34,915 nucleotides of DNA from Lachnospiraceae bacterium (lineage in GTDB: Bacteria > Bacillota > Clostridia > Lachnospirales > Lachnospiraceae), in the NCBI GenBank assembly GCA_024405155.1, contig JAKSPC010000021.1:1-34915 (forward strand). The letters are read 5' to 3'. The translations under genes were made by a program, and so were the position numbers. Positions within the stretch are counted from its first letter, which is position 1; every line of letters begins with the position of its first letter. Below are positions 23,839-33,226 of this stretch, one piece after another. A model generated the notes under the pieces. The model made no database searches. It was not told where the DNA came from and saw only the letters and a list, made by a program, of their open reading frames with translations.

Positions 23839-24420
23839 ATGAGATTTAAGAAGCTGGCAAAGTTCATAGCGGCGGCACTTCTGTTGAGCGCGGTATTCTG
23901 TACCGTAAGTTTTGCTGCGGTCAACGTGACGGATACCCCTCAGCTCACTGTCCCGAAAGTCGGTCCGGCAGATGACAGGTTCCCCTTCGTCATTGCCACG
24001 GATGCGGAAGACTGCGACAAGCTCTGCTATGCGGGGCATATGACCGGCGGCGGCATCTTTTACGACGACGGAAAAATGATCCTTCCTTCGTCAAAGTTCG
24101 GCATCGTGGCGCAGGGCGGAACAGATGCGGGACACATCGGAGAGATCTCCGCGGAGATCACGCTGTTGTATGAGAACGCGCAGAACTCCGGATGTACCAG
24201 GGAGATCGTGAGGAAATATCCCAAAGGTTCCTTTTCGGAAGGAAAGATCTGCGGATTTCTTTCGGATTCCACCATCAAGAACCTGACCCAGAGAAAAAAA
24301 TTATACTCTTCGGATCTTTCCAGCATCCGCGTGACGCTCAACTATCAGGGCCGCACGAAAACGGCACTTTTCTATGTGGCAAAAGATGCGGACTACGCTG
24401 CAGCGCTTAAGAAAAAATAA
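23839..24420 (+). CDS. Small secreted protein of unknown function
   Basis: This 193-residue protein starts at ATG 23839 with a classic signal peptide (MRFKKLAKFIAAALLLSAVF, cleavage after SFA). The mature part is mixed alpha/beta with many strands and shows no known family. It has five cysteines by reading and no membrane anchor, lipobox or sorting motif. There is no ribosome site before the ATG; a GTG six codons earlier is an alternative. TTTTGTAAG direct repeats upstream hint at response-regulator control. A strong terminator follows at 24466. Confidence 0.65.
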   Translation: MRFKKLAKFIAAALLLSAVFCTVSFAAVNVTDTPQLTVPKVGPADDRFPFVIATDAEDCDKLCYAGHMTGGGIFYDDGKMILPSSKFGIVAQGGTDAGHIGEISAEITLLYENAQNSGCTREIVRKYPKGSFSEGKICGFLSDSTIKNLTQRKKLYSSDLSSIRVTLNYQGRTKTALFYVAKDADYAAALKKK

Positions 24421-24465
24421 TGAGTGTGTGACTTAAAAAAGTATATTCCAATTTGTAAAAGAACA

Positions 24466-24506
24466 TACCATCTTGCAGGATCGATCCCGCAAGGTGGTAT
24501 TTTCTT
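24466..24506 (+). terminator. Intrinsic terminator after the secreted-protein gene
   Basis: taccatcttgcagg pairs with cccgcaaggtggta (14 positions with G-U and one mismatch-tolerant A/C site) around atcgat, then ttttcttg. Confidence 0.8.
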
Positions 24507-24798
24507 GCCAGTAATTATTGAATTCTGATGATAGAGTGTCGTGAATTCGAAGCCCCGGGTAAGCAGCATTTCGCTTCCGCTCACGCTGCTGAAAATTTTG
24601 CCCTGGCGTCCGGGCAGAGCAGCGCTTTGCCTATGCTGTAATACCTGCTTCCTTGGCGCCGTAAGGCATGCGGGTCCGCACACCTCAGCCTGGCTGCTCG
24701 CTCTGCTCGCGCCTGCGGCTTCGCTGTGCGTGTCCGGGACGGCGCTCCCACATAGCAGCCGCCCGCCGCCGCAAGCGCGTGAGTACAGCAAAAAAACA
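24507..24798. other. GC-rich gene-free stretch
   Basis: No supportable gene is present. After 24540 the sequence is GC-rich and full of short CGCT/GCTG words, with small inverted repeats such as agcagc and gctgct around 24573-24600. It looks like decayed intergenic repeat DNA and resembles the centre of the R1 element at 33980-34060 only in composition. Confidence 0.4.
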
Positions 24799-25200
24799 AT
24801 GTAAGCCGGATGCGCCGGAAAGTCTCAATATAGCTGCCTTTTTGACCGCTCTTAAGGAGAATTGTCAGCCGTATTGACTGGCTTACCCCTTATCCGGCTG
24901 CCTTTTTACGAAGGACCTATAGGAAAAGGCAGCTGTTTGATGCAGGTTTATACGGATCAGGCTGACTGCCACTAAGGGGTGTAAGCCGGATTCACAGTTT
25001 TTCCTCTATACGGCTTACAAAATCCAGAAAAAACGGTCTGGTTGTAAGCCGGGGCGGGTACTTTACCCCCGATCAGGCTTACTCATGACGGAAAAATCAC
25101 GAAAAATGTAAGCTGTATGGGAGTGTTTTGGCTATTTCAGCTTACCGGCAGTGAAGGGATGCAAGCCGAAAACAGTAAAAACCACGATTTGGGCTGATTC
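24799..25200. repeat. Array B: seven 42-43-nt palindromic units with TGTAAGCC-type arms
   Basis: Left boxes start at 24799, 24862, 24926, 24979, 25042, 25106 and 25159; right boxes start at 24832, 24896, 24960, 25012, 25076, 25139 and 25192. Left-to-right box spacing is always 33-34 nt. Unit starts are spaced 63, 64, 53, 63, 64, 53 nt, a repeating pattern of 180 nt. Best stems: TGTAAGCCG/CGGCTTACA (24980-25019), GTAAGCC/GGCTTAC (25044-25082), GTAAGCTG/CAGCTTAC (25108-25145), CAGCCG/CGGCTG (24866-24900). Units 1, 3 and 7 are weaker. Arms change in paired fashion (A-T to C-G, C-G to T-A). Loops vary in sequence. The word GCTGCCTTTTT recurs 64 nt apart (24834, 24898). No ORF explains it. Confidence 0.7.
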
Positions 25201-25310
25201 AAAGCGAAAGTAAGACTATGGAATGTATGCCGGTATGGCGATACCTGCATATAGGTTCTGCCCGAATGATCATGGAGCGCCTGGAAATGTTCAGGGTTGT
25301 ATCAGAATCC

Positions 25311-25339
25311 TTTAAAAACATATTTCGGTAGTGTATAAT
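25311..25339 (+). promoter_or_regulatory. Promoter of addBA
   Basis: TTTAAA (25311-25316), a 17-nt spacer and TATAAT (25334-25339). Transcription would start near 25346, at the ATG 25347, so the addB message may be leaderless. Confidence 0.6.
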
Positions 25340-25346
25340 GAAAACC

Positions 25347-28300
25347 ATGGGAACGTACAATTTTCTGACCGGCCCGGCAGGCGCCGGAAAAACCGAATAC
25401 ATATACGAAACGCTGACCCGCCGGGCCCTTCAGGAGCCGGACCGGCAGTTCTATCTTTTCGTGCCGGAACAGAACACCCTGAAAGCGCAGCAGGAGATCA
25501 TCTGGCATTCCCCGGTGAACGGCATGCTGAATCTGGACGTGCTGTCCATGAGCCTGCTTTCCTACCGGGTGCTGGAGGAACTGGACGTGAAGGCGCCGGA
25601 GCTTCTGGATGAAGTGGCAAAGACCATGCTTTTGCGGAAAGCTCTTTCGGAAGTAAAGGGGCAGCTGACGGTCTACGGCCGCAAAGTGAACAGCCCCGGC
25701 TTTATGATGCAGCTGAAAAAACTGATCACGGAATTCGGCCAGTACAAAGTGACGCCGGCGGCGCTCCTTGCCGCGGCAAAGGGCAGAGAGGGCACCCTGC
25801 TGGGCGCAAAGCTTCAGGATACGGCAAAGATCCTCACAGCCTTTTATGATGATCTGCACCGGGAAGACGGGCAGGCCATTCCGGAAGAAATGCCGGGCAT
25901 CCTGTTAAAGCACATCGGGGCGTCGCGAATGCTTAACCACGCGGAGATCTGGTTCGATTCCTTCACGGGTTTTACGCCCGTGCAGCTGGAAGTCCTTTCG
26001 GAGATCGTAAAAAAGGCGGATCACACCACCATTGCCATGACCATTCCCCGGGAGGAAAAGACCAAAAAGAACGGCCATTTCTCCGATCTGTTCTGGTTCC
26101 CCCGCACCGGGATCAACCGGGTGATCGATGTCATGAGCAGAAATGGCCTCATCCATGCGGAAGACGCGGAGCTGGACGCCGCCAAAGCGGCGAGGGCAGG
26201 GTCCGGAAAGCCTGGCATGGAAATGTCGCATGTGCATGCCCCTGCGGCAGAAAAAAAGGTATTTTACGCAGACGATCCCACAGAAGAGATCTCCTTTATA
26301 GCGGAAGACATCCTGCGGAAAACGTCGGCGGGAAGCCGCTTCCGTGATATCGCTCTGTGCGTTTCAGACATGAACGCGTATCGTGAGATCATCCGCCGGG
26401 AGTTCTCCCTCAGAAATCTCTCTTTTTTCATGGACGATCCTGCCACAGGCGACACCTCTCCCGTGACGGGTCTCCTGCGTTCTGCCCTGGCCATGGTGAA
26501 AAACGGCTATGAGTTCGAGGACGTGATCACTTACCTCAGAAATCCCTATGTAACAAAGCGGGAAGAGCGGGAAACTCTGGATCATCTGGAAAACTACCTG
26601 CGGGAGACCGGGCGCCACGGCAGGAAACATTACGAGGAAAGCTGGCAGCTGGCATCCTACATTCCGGAAGGGTACGACGTGACGGTGCTGGAAGCTTACC
26701 GGGATGAAAAGCTGTCTCCGGTGTTTTCACTGCACGACGGTCTGAAGGCCGAAAAAACCGCCGGGGGCAAAGCCGCGGCGGCGGAACGCTTTCTGCGGGA
26801 ACTTTTCGGCATCACTGCCGAAGAGGGAAGCGAGGAAACGGAGATCGACATTAGGGAAAATGAATGTGAGACCGAGGAAGAACAGACAGACCTGCGTTTT
26901 TTAAAGATGCTCTTTTCCATGACGGACCGGATCGAAAGCCTCCTTTCCGAAGAGCCCATGTCCATGCAGTCTTTCGCGGAAATGATCCAGGCGGGTCTTT
27001 CCGAAATGAACGCCGGCCGGATCCCCACCACGCTGGACTGTGTCACCGTGGGTGACCTGAAACGGTCCCGTCTGGACGGCATCCGCTGGCTTTATCTGGT
27101 GGGCGCCAATGAGGGAAAGATCCCATCTGCCGTCACCGGCGGCGGGATCTTTACGGACACGGAGCGCAGAGAGCTGATGGCGTCCGATCTGGAAATGGCG
27201 CCGGATGACAGAAGGGATGCCTCCGTGCAGGAATACTACCTGTATCTTACCGAAAACAAGCCTAAAAACGGGCTCATCATCACCTATCCCTTCGCGGACC
27301 GGGACGGAAAAGGACTGCGCCGTTCCTCTCACGTGAAAGAAAAGGGAGAGCGCATCCCTTATGGAGAAAAAAAGTTCCGGGAAAGAAAACAAAGTAAAGA
27401 TTCTGATATAACCGAAACAATATCGAAAGAAACAGCAGGTTTCGTTTATGATAACACACTTCACGGTTCTGTCACCTCGGCGGAGACCTACCGCAAATGC
27501 CCCTTTGCCTATTTCGCAAACTACGGGCTTCACCTTATGGAGCGGAAAAACCGTGACATTGAAGCCGTGGACATGGGAAAGGTATACCACGCGGCGCTGG
27601 ACAGCGCGGTCAGACGCCTTCAGGAGGAAAAGAAGGAACTGGCCAAAGTCAGCGATACGGAGCTGGACATTCTGGCAGATTCCGTAGTGGGCAGAGCCGT
27701 CAGCGATTACAGCGGTTCCCTGTTCCTTTCCGATGCCAGGAGCCGGTATCTTTCCAAAGAGATCCTCATGACCGTGAGGCGAACGCTTAAGAATCTGGCA
27801 GCACAGCAGCGCGCCGGAAGTTTCGCCGTCTGTGCGACGGAAAAGAAATTTGCGGTGAGGGAGCCGGGGCTGGAACTTACGGGTATCATCGACCGTATCG
27901 ATACGGCACAGAGCACGGACGGCACCAGGACTTTCGTCAACGTGATCGATTACAAATCCGGAAGCCGCGAGGCGGACCTTGCCCGCATGATGGACGGTCT
28001 GGACATGCAGCTGGCCACCTACCTTACCGAAGCGGTGCGGCTGGTGGAGGAAAGCGGGAAACTTCCGGGCACGGTGCAGCCCGCGGGCATGTATTACTAC
28101 CACGTAAGTGACCCCATCGTAAAGGAGGGGGAGGACGCTGCCCTCAAAATGGCCATGAACGGCGTGACGGCACAGGAAGAGGAAGTGCTTGCCGCCACGG
28201 ACCGGGAACTTCTTTCCTCCGGGGAAAAGTCACCGGTGAACGGGTTGAAATATGACGGAAAAAAAGGAAAGATCACCGGCGGCACGGTGCTGGCGCCGGA

Positions 28301-28523
28301 ACTTCTGGAGGGGCTTCTTTCCCACACCAGAGAGGTGATGAAGGAAGACGCAAAAAAGATCCTTGCCGGTGACATCCGGGTATATCCCTACCGTTACGGG
28401 GAGAGCACCGGCTGCGACTACTGCCGGTTCGCGGCAGTGTGCGGCATGGACCGGCGGTCCGGGAAAAAGATGCGCCGGGTGGAAAAGGCAGATTTGTCAA
28501 AGATCGGGGAAAACATTGACTGA
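25347..28523 (+). CDS. addB: ATP-dependent helicase/nuclease subunit B
   Basis: This 1058-residue partner of AddA in the AddAB helicase-nuclease processes double-strand DNA ends and recognises Chi in Bacillus. Walker A is GPAGAGKT near the N-terminus; the C-terminal nuclease has VIDYKSGS (D868, K870). The four iron-sulfur cysteines are C718 (YRKCPFAYF) and C1023, C1026, C1032, with the same spacing as in B. subtilis AddB. I chose ATG 25347 (MGTYNFL); an ATG three codons earlier overlaps the -10 box. An AT-rich, Lys/Asp/Ser-rich linker with unusual codons (about 27370-27450) lies just before the nuclease domain. The stop overlaps the addA start by 8 nt. Array B lies directly upstream. Confidence 0.95.
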   Translation: MGTYNFLTGPAGAGKTEYIYETLTRRALQEPDRQFYLFVPEQNTLKAQQEIIWHSPVNGMLNLDVLSMSLLSYRVLEELDVKAPELLDEVAKTMLLRKALSEVKGQLTVYGRKVNSPGFMMQLKKLITEFGQYKVTPAALLAAAKGREGTLLGAKLQDTAKILTAFYDDLHREDGQAIPEEMPGILLKHIGASRMLNHAEIWFDSFTGFTPVQLEVLSEIVKKADHTTIAMTIPREEKTKKNGHFSDLFWFPRTGINRVIDVMSRNGLIHAEDAELDAAKAARAGSGKPGMEMSHVHAPAAEKKVFYADDPTEEISFIAEDILRKTSAGSRFRDIALCVSDMNAYREIIRREFSLRNLSFFMDDPATGDTSPVTGLLRSALAMVKNGYEFEDVITYLRNPYVTKREERETLDHLENYLRETGRHGRKHYEESWQLASYIPEGYDVTVLEAYRDEKLSPVFSLHDGLKAEKTAGGKAAAAERFLRELFGITAEEGSEETEIDIRENECETEEEQTDLRFLKMLFSMTDRIESLLSEEPMSMQSFAEMIQAGLSEMNAGRIPTTLDCVTVGDLKRSRLDGIRWLYLVGANEGKIPSAVTGGGIFTDTERRELMASDLEMAPDDRRDASVQEYYLYLTENKPKNGLIITYPFADRDGKGLRRSSHVKEKGERIPYGEKKFRERKQSKDSDITETISKETAGFVYDNTLHGSVTSAETYRKCPFAYFANYGLHLMERKNRDIEAVDMGKVYHAALDSAVRRLQEEKKELAKVSDTELDILADSVVGRAVSDYSGSLFLSDARSRYLSKEILMTVRRTLKNLAAQQRAGSFAVCATEKKFAVREPGLELTGIIDRIDTAQSTDGTRTFVNVIDYKSGSREADLARMMDGLDMQLATYLTEAVRLVEESGKLPGTVQPAGMYYYHVSDPIVKEGEDAALKMAMNGVTAQEEEVLAATDRELLSSGEKSPVNGLKYDGKKGKITGGTVLAPELLEGLLSHTREVMKEDAKKILAGDIRVYPYRYGESTGCDYCRFAAVCGMDRRSGKKMRRVEKADLSKIGENID

Positions 28524-31500
28524 GAAGAAATTCACAAAAGAACAGCAGAGCGTGATCGACTTCCGGGAGGGAAGTCTGCTGGTCTCCGCCGCCGCGGGCA
28601 GCGGAAAGACGGCGGTTTTAGTGGAACGCATCCTGGGACTGTTACTGAACGCGGGCGATCCCGTTTCTCTGGATCAGCTGGTGGTCATGACCTTTACCAG
28701 GGCGGCCGCCGCCGAAATGAAGGGGAGGATCGCCGAAGCCATCGATAAAAAGCTTGCTGCCGGCGGGCTGGACGAAAACATGCGGGCGCATCTGGAGACC
28801 CAGCGCACCATTCTGCCAAGGGCTCTGGTAAACACCATCGATGCCATCTGCCAGCACCTCATCCGGCAGTATTTTCAGCAGCTGGACATCGATCCCGGTT
28901 TCCGGGTGGCGGACGAAAACGAGCTTAAGCTCCTTAGCACCGACATCATGAGAAAGCTCTTAGAGGAAAAATACGAGGAGGCGGATCCCGCCTTCTGCGA
29001 TCTGGCGCGCCGTTTTTCCGGCGGCGGAACGGAGGACAGAGTTTCTTCCCTGGTGGAGCGACTTTACCGGAAGGCCGAAGCGGCTGCCTGGCCCGTGGAT
29101 TTTCTGGACAGATGCGGAAAGGATGCGGAGCTGGAAAAGGCAGGCGAAGCGGAAAAGACCGCCTGGTTTACGGATATGCTTGAAAAAGAGGCGGCGGACG
29201 CCCGGGACATGGCACAGCTTGCACTTTTGGGAAAAGCCGCCAGTGAGGCTCCCGGCGGCTGGACTCCTTACGCGCCGCTGTTTGCGGACCTGGCGTCATT
29301 TTACGAAGGCGTCCGTGAAGCAGCCCTGACCGGCGGAAAAGAGGCCTGGGACGCATTGCACGCGCTGGCTTCGGGATCATATAAATGGGAACTTTCTCGG
29401 GTGCGGAACGTGCCGGGAAGCGACGCGGAGGAAAAAGAGCGGGAAAAGAAGATCATCGAGCTTCTGAGAGATACATCCGGGATCTTCCAGCGCTATCAGT
29501 TCTCCTACGGGGAACTCGCCTCACGGACCGCCGGCGCGGCGGGAGACGTGCTGGTGCTCTGTGATCTTGCGAAGACGTTTATGGAACGCTTCCGGGAAAT
29601 GAAGCAGGAAAAGAATCTGGTGGATTTTTCTGATCTGGAGCATCTTTGCCTGGAACTTCTGTATGACGGTACGGGGGAAGACAGAAAGCCTTCCGCCGTG
29701 GCCGATGAACTGGCCTCCCGCTTCCGTGAGATCATGATCGATGAATATCAGGATTCCAGTGACGTGCAGGAGGAACTGATCCGCGCGCTTTCGGCACAGC
29801 GTCTGGGACGGCCGGACGTGTTCATGGTGGGTGACGTGAAACAGTCCATCTACAGCTTCCGTGAAGCCCGTCCGGAACTTTTCATGGAAAAGCACAAAGG
29901 GGAGCATAACAGCGTCATTGAGCTCAATAAAAACTTCCGTTCCCGTCCGGACGTGCTGTATTTTGTAAACGACGTGTTCTCGGCCATTATGTCGGAACGG
30001 ACCGGCGGCACGGATTATGACGAAGACGTTTCCTTGAAGCCCGGCCGCAGCGACTGCGTTTCGGAAGGAGGAGAGCCGCTCTTCGTACCGGAAGGAAAGG
30101 CAAAGGCAGAGTTTCTGGTACTGGATACGGAAAGCGAAAAGACGGATGAATTCTCGGACGTGGAGCTGGAAAGCTTCATGATCGCGGAACGCATCCGGGA
30201 GCTGACCTCTCCTGAGGCGGAAAACAGATTTGCGTACAAAGACATTGCTGTGCTCCTTCGGAAGAATAAACTGGCGGAGCCGCTTTTGGCGGCGCTTTCG
30301 GCAAAGGGGATCCCGGCATACTTTGATTCCGGCACCGGGTATTTTGAGTCGCCGGAGGTGCGGATCATGCTGGCGGTGCTTTCCGTCATCGACAATCCCG
30401 TGCAGGACATCCCTCTGGCTGCCGTATTGCGGAGCCCTTATTTCGGCGGCTTTACCGACGACGAACTGGCAATGATCGCGGCGGCGTACCGGAAAGAAAA
30501 CGCAAATGCGTCGCGCACGAACGGCGCGATGTACGAAGCGCTCAAATACGCGGCCGGAAAGGATACGTCCCTTGGAGAAAAGTGCGCCGCATTCCTTTCG
30601 CGTCTTGACGATCTGCGGGACGCTTCCGCAAGGCTTTCCTGTCATGAGCTCATCTGGCGTCTGTACCGGGAAAGCGGCATCTATGAGGATGCGGCCGGCC
30701 TTCCCGACGGCGTGCGCCGCCGGAAGAACCTGGACCTTCTGCTGGAAAAGGCCGAGACCTACGCCGGCACCGGGTACCATGGGCTTTTTAACTTCAACCG
30801 CTACATCGAGCAGCTGAAAAAATACGACGAAGATATGGGAGAAGCCAGCGCGGCGGTGGAGGGTCAGAACATTGTGACCGTCACCACCATGCACCGGTCC
30901 AAGGGACTGCAGTACCCCGTCACCATCGTGGGATTTCTGGACCGCCGTTTCGCGGGAGCAGAAAAGCGGGAGACACTGAAGCTCCACCGGAAATACGGCG
31001 CGGCACTGGACTATGTGGATCTGGATGCCCGGGTGCGCAAACTTTCCGCAAAGGCCGACATGATCACTGCCGCGGAGGTCACTTCCTCCGTGGGCGAGGA
31101 GATGCGCCTTTTGTACGTGGCCATGACCAGAGCGGAAGAAAAGCTCATCCTGGCGGCGGCAGCCCCCGCGTCAAAGCTTCCTCTGCAAGCGGCCGCTTCT
31201 GCAGAACAGGGACAGCCGGTGGACTGGGCTCATGTGCATAAAAAACCGGCAGCCGAAGCGGACCGGTGGGGCAGCATGCTGCCCATGATCACGGAAAGCG
31301 GCGCTCTTTCCCGGGGCAATGTGACCATCCGGGTGAAAGAACGTCTCACCGTGGACACGGAGCCTGTTCAATTAAAAGATTCCATCACAGAAGAAAATAA
31401 CGGCAAAATAAATAGTAATTCGGATATAAACGAAATAAAATACAATAATTACCCCTATCCCGAGGAGACACAGCTGCGGCCCAAGGTCTCCGTATCGGAG

Positions 31501-32088
31501 ATCAAGGAGAAAAAGATCGAAGCGATCGACGAGGAATTCGTCCGTGACCTGGCGGAAAAGAAAGCGGTGAAAGGTGCTGAGTTCGGCACGAAAGTCCACC
31601 GCGCCTTCGAAGTATTCGACTACGCCCTGCCTGTGGAAGAGGCCATCGCCGGTGCTCTTGCAAAAGTGTTCCCTTCCATGGAAACAGCCGGGGAAAGAAG
31701 CGCCTGCGAGAAGATCCTGCGGCGGTTCGCCGCCACATCTCTTTATGAGACCATGCGTGACGCATATCTGCGCGGAAAGCTCCGCAGGGAGCAGCACTTC
31801 ATGGCAGGCTTTCCGGCATGCACGCTGAACGAAAACGTAAAGAGCGAAGAACTGCAGATCGTACAGGGCATCATCGACGCCTGCATCATCGAAGATGACG
31901 GCATCACCCTCATCGACTACAAAACGGACAGCGTAAGCGAAACGGACGGCGAGCGGGAACTTAGGGAGCGCTATACCGTGCAGCTCCTTCTCTATGCCAG
32001 AGCCCTGGCCCAGCTTACCCGCCACAGTGTGGAAGACGTCCGCATGATCCTCTACAGCACGAAACTGGGAAGGGAGATCACTCTGTGA
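28516..32088 (+). CDS. addA: ATP-dependent helicase/nuclease subunit A
   Basis: This 1190-residue UvrD/SF1 helicase with a C-terminal RecB-like nuclease is the motor of AddAB. Walker A is AAAGSGKT (K31), Walker B is IDEYQDSS, the helicase motif region TMHRSKGLQYP and the VAMTRAEEKL motif follow, and the nuclease motif is LIDYKTDS (D1134, K1136). The start is TTG 28516 with GGGGA 5 nt upstream, overlapping the addB stop; this gives the conserved N-terminus EKKFTKEQQSVIDF. The frame extends upstream inside addB but that is a shadow. Near 31366-31455 there is a markedly AT-rich linker (Asn/Lys/Ile-rich, GKINSNSDINEIKYNNY) between the helicase and nuclease domains. Confidence 0.96.
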   Translation: MTEKKFTKEQQSVIDFREGSLLVSAAAGSGKTAVLVERILGLLLNAGDPVSLDQLVVMTFTRAAAAEMKGRIAEAIDKKLAAGGLDENMRAHLETQRTILPRALVNTIDAICQHLIRQYFQQLDIDPGFRVADENELKLLSTDIMRKLLEEKYEEADPAFCDLARRFSGGGTEDRVSSLVERLYRKAEAAAWPVDFLDRCGKDAELEKAGEAEKTAWFTDMLEKEAADARDMAQLALLGKAASEAPGGWTPYAPLFADLASFYEGVREAALTGGKEAWDALHALASGSYKWELSRVRNVPGSDAEEKEREKKIIELLRDTSGIFQRYQFSYGELASRTAGAAGDVLVLCDLAKTFMERFREMKQEKNLVDFSDLEHLCLELLYDGTGEDRKPSAVADELASRFREIMIDEYQDSSDVQEELIRALSAQRLGRPDVFMVGDVKQSIYSFREARPELFMEKHKGEHNSVIELNKNFRSRPDVLYFVNDVFSAIMSERTGGTDYDEDVSLKPGRSDCVSEGGEPLFVPEGKAKAEFLVLDTESEKTDEFSDVELESFMIAERIRELTSPEAENRFAYKDIAVLLRKNKLAEPLLAALSAKGIPAYFDSGTGYFESPEVRIMLAVLSVIDNPVQDIPLAAVLRSPYFGGFTDDELAMIAAAYRKENANASRTNGAMYEALKYAAGKDTSLGEKCAAFLSRLDDLRDASARLSCHELIWRLYRESGIYEDAAGLPDGVRRRKNLDLLLEKAETYAGTGYHGLFNFNRYIEQLKKYDEDMGEASAAVEGQNIVTVTTMHRSKGLQYPVTIVGFLDRRFAGAEKRETLKLHRKYGAALDYVDLDARVRKLSAKADMITAAEVTSSVGEEMRLLYVAMTRAEEKLILAAAAPASKLPLQAAASAEQGQPVDWAHVHKKPAAEADRWGSMLPMITESGALSRGNVTIRVKERLTVDTEPVQLKDSITEENNGKINSNSDINEIKYNNYPYPEETQLRPKVSVSEIKEKKIEAIDEEFVRDLAEKKAVKGAEFGTKVHRAFEVFDYALPVEEAIAGALAKVFPSMETAGERSACEKILRRFAATSLYETMRDAYLRGKLRREQHFMAGFPACTLNENVKSEELQIVQGIIDACIIEDDGITLIDYKTDSVSETDGERELRERYTVQLLLYARALAQLTRHSVEDVRMILYSTKLGREITL

Positions 32089-32112
32089 CCGCACAGGGTA
32101 CCGCGCGGTATA

Positions 32113-32141
32113 TGGACAATAACGGGCGTTCATGATAGAAT
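32113..32141 (+). promoter_or_regulatory. Promoter of asd
   Basis: TGGACA (32113-32118), a 17-nt spacer and TAGAAT (32136-32141). Start of transcription near 32148 falls before the AAGGAG ribosome site (32159-32164), which rules out the ATG at 32132. Confidence 0.6.
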
Positions 32142-32173
32142 TGAACAAATTTTTTAAAAAGGAGATATCGGAT

Positions 32174-33202
32174 ATGGGAAAGGCTTTATCACTTGCAATC
32201 GTTGGCGCGACCGGAGTCGTGGGACAGCAGCTTCTTAAGTCCATAGACGAAAGAAAAATCGAATTCAGCTCATTAAAGCTCCTGGCTTCCGCAAGAAGCG
32301 CAGGCAAGATCATAAATTTCCAGGGAAAAGATTATACGGTGGAGGAGACTACCGAGGATTCCTTTAAAGGTGTGGACGTGGCACTTTTTGCCGGCGGTCC
32401 CGCCAGCGTGGCTTTCGGCAGAAAAGCGGCCGAAAACGGCACCGTGGTCATCGACAACTCATCCACGTTCCGTTATGACGATGACGTTCCGCTTGTGGTC
32501 CCCGAGGTGAACGCAAAAGATCTGGAGTGGCACAATAACCTCATTGCCAACCCCAACTGCTCCACCATCCTTCTGGTGACCGCTCTTTATCCCATTCACA
32601 AGTTTACAAAGGTAAAGCGCGTCGTCGTTTCTTCCTATCAGGCATGTTCCGGCGCCGGCAAGGAAGGCATGGAGGAACTTCTGAACCAGACCGCCGACGT
32701 ACTGGCCGGAAAGAGCGCAGAACCCAGTGCTTTCAAGTATCAGATCGCCTTCAACGTGATCCCCCAGATCGACAAGTGGATGGACTTCGATTACACCAAG
32801 GAAGAAATGAAATTCGTGTGGGAGACCCACAAGATCATGGATCCCGAAGTGGGCGTGACGCCCGTGGCCGCCGTACGTGTGCCCGTTGTGCGCAGCCATT
32901 GCGAAGCCGTCTATTTCGAGACGGAAGAAAAGCTCACCGTGGAAAAGGCCCGCGAACTTTTCAAGGCCTGCCCCTGGATCGTTCTGCAGGATGATCCCGA
33001 AAATTTCGTATATCCCATGCCGGTGACCTCCACGGATACCGACTTCACCTATGTGGGCCGCATCCGTCCCGACCTGGTAAATGATCACGGCATGAACATG
33101 TGGATCTCCTTCGATCAGATCAGAAAGGGCGCCGCCACCAACGCCGTACAGATCCTGGAAGAGCTGGTAAAGAGGGATCTGGTATTCAAGAACAGAAAGT
33201 GA
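32174..33202 (+). CDS. asd: Aspartate-semialdehyde dehydrogenase
   Basis: This 342-residue enzyme reduces aspartyl phosphate to aspartate semialdehyde with NADPH, the branch point to lysine/diaminopimelate, threonine and methionine. The N-terminus has a Rossmann GATGVVGQQ motif; the catalytic cysteine is C129 in NPNCST, and the active-site RVPVVRSHCEA stretch holds the acid-base histidine. I chose ATG 32174 (MGKALSLAIVG), with AAGGAG 9 nt upstream and the promoter just before it. It lies 85 nt after addA and 24 nt before ung. It is a housekeeping gene, with no oddity. Confidence 0.96.
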   Translation: MGKALSLAIVGATGVVGQQLLKSIDERKIEFSSLKLLASARSAGKIINFQGKDYTVEETTEDSFKGVDVALFAGGPASVAFGRKAAENGTVVIDNSSTFRYDDDVPLVVPEVNAKDLEWHNNLIANPNCSTILLVTALYPIHKFTKVKRVVVSSYQACSGAGKEGMEELLNQTADVLAGKSAEPSAFKYQIAFNVIPQIDKWMDFDYTKEEMKFVWETHKIMDPEVGVTPVAAVRVPVVRSHCEAVYFETEEKLTVEKARELFKACPWIVLQDDPENFVYPMPVTSTDTDFTYVGRIRPDLVNDHGMNMWISFDQIRKGAATNAVQILEELVKRDLVFKNRK

Positions 33203-33226
33203 TTTTTCGCCCGAAAGGCAGTCTGC

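Noticed and set aside
24541-24804. 87-residue forward frame rich in Leu, Ala and Cys
   Set aside because: No ribosome site, low-complexity GC-rich DNA and no family; treated as non-coding.
29521-30987. 488-residue reverse frame inside addA
   Set aside because: Antisense to conserved helicase motifs; composition is that of a shadow frame. The same applies to reverse frames at 18918-20222, 21029-22207, 26901-28103 and 32459-33757.
32132-32173. Upstream ATG as the start of asd
   Set aside because: It lies ahead of the predicted transcription start and has no ribosome site; ATG 32174 has AAGGAG and matches the family N-terminus.
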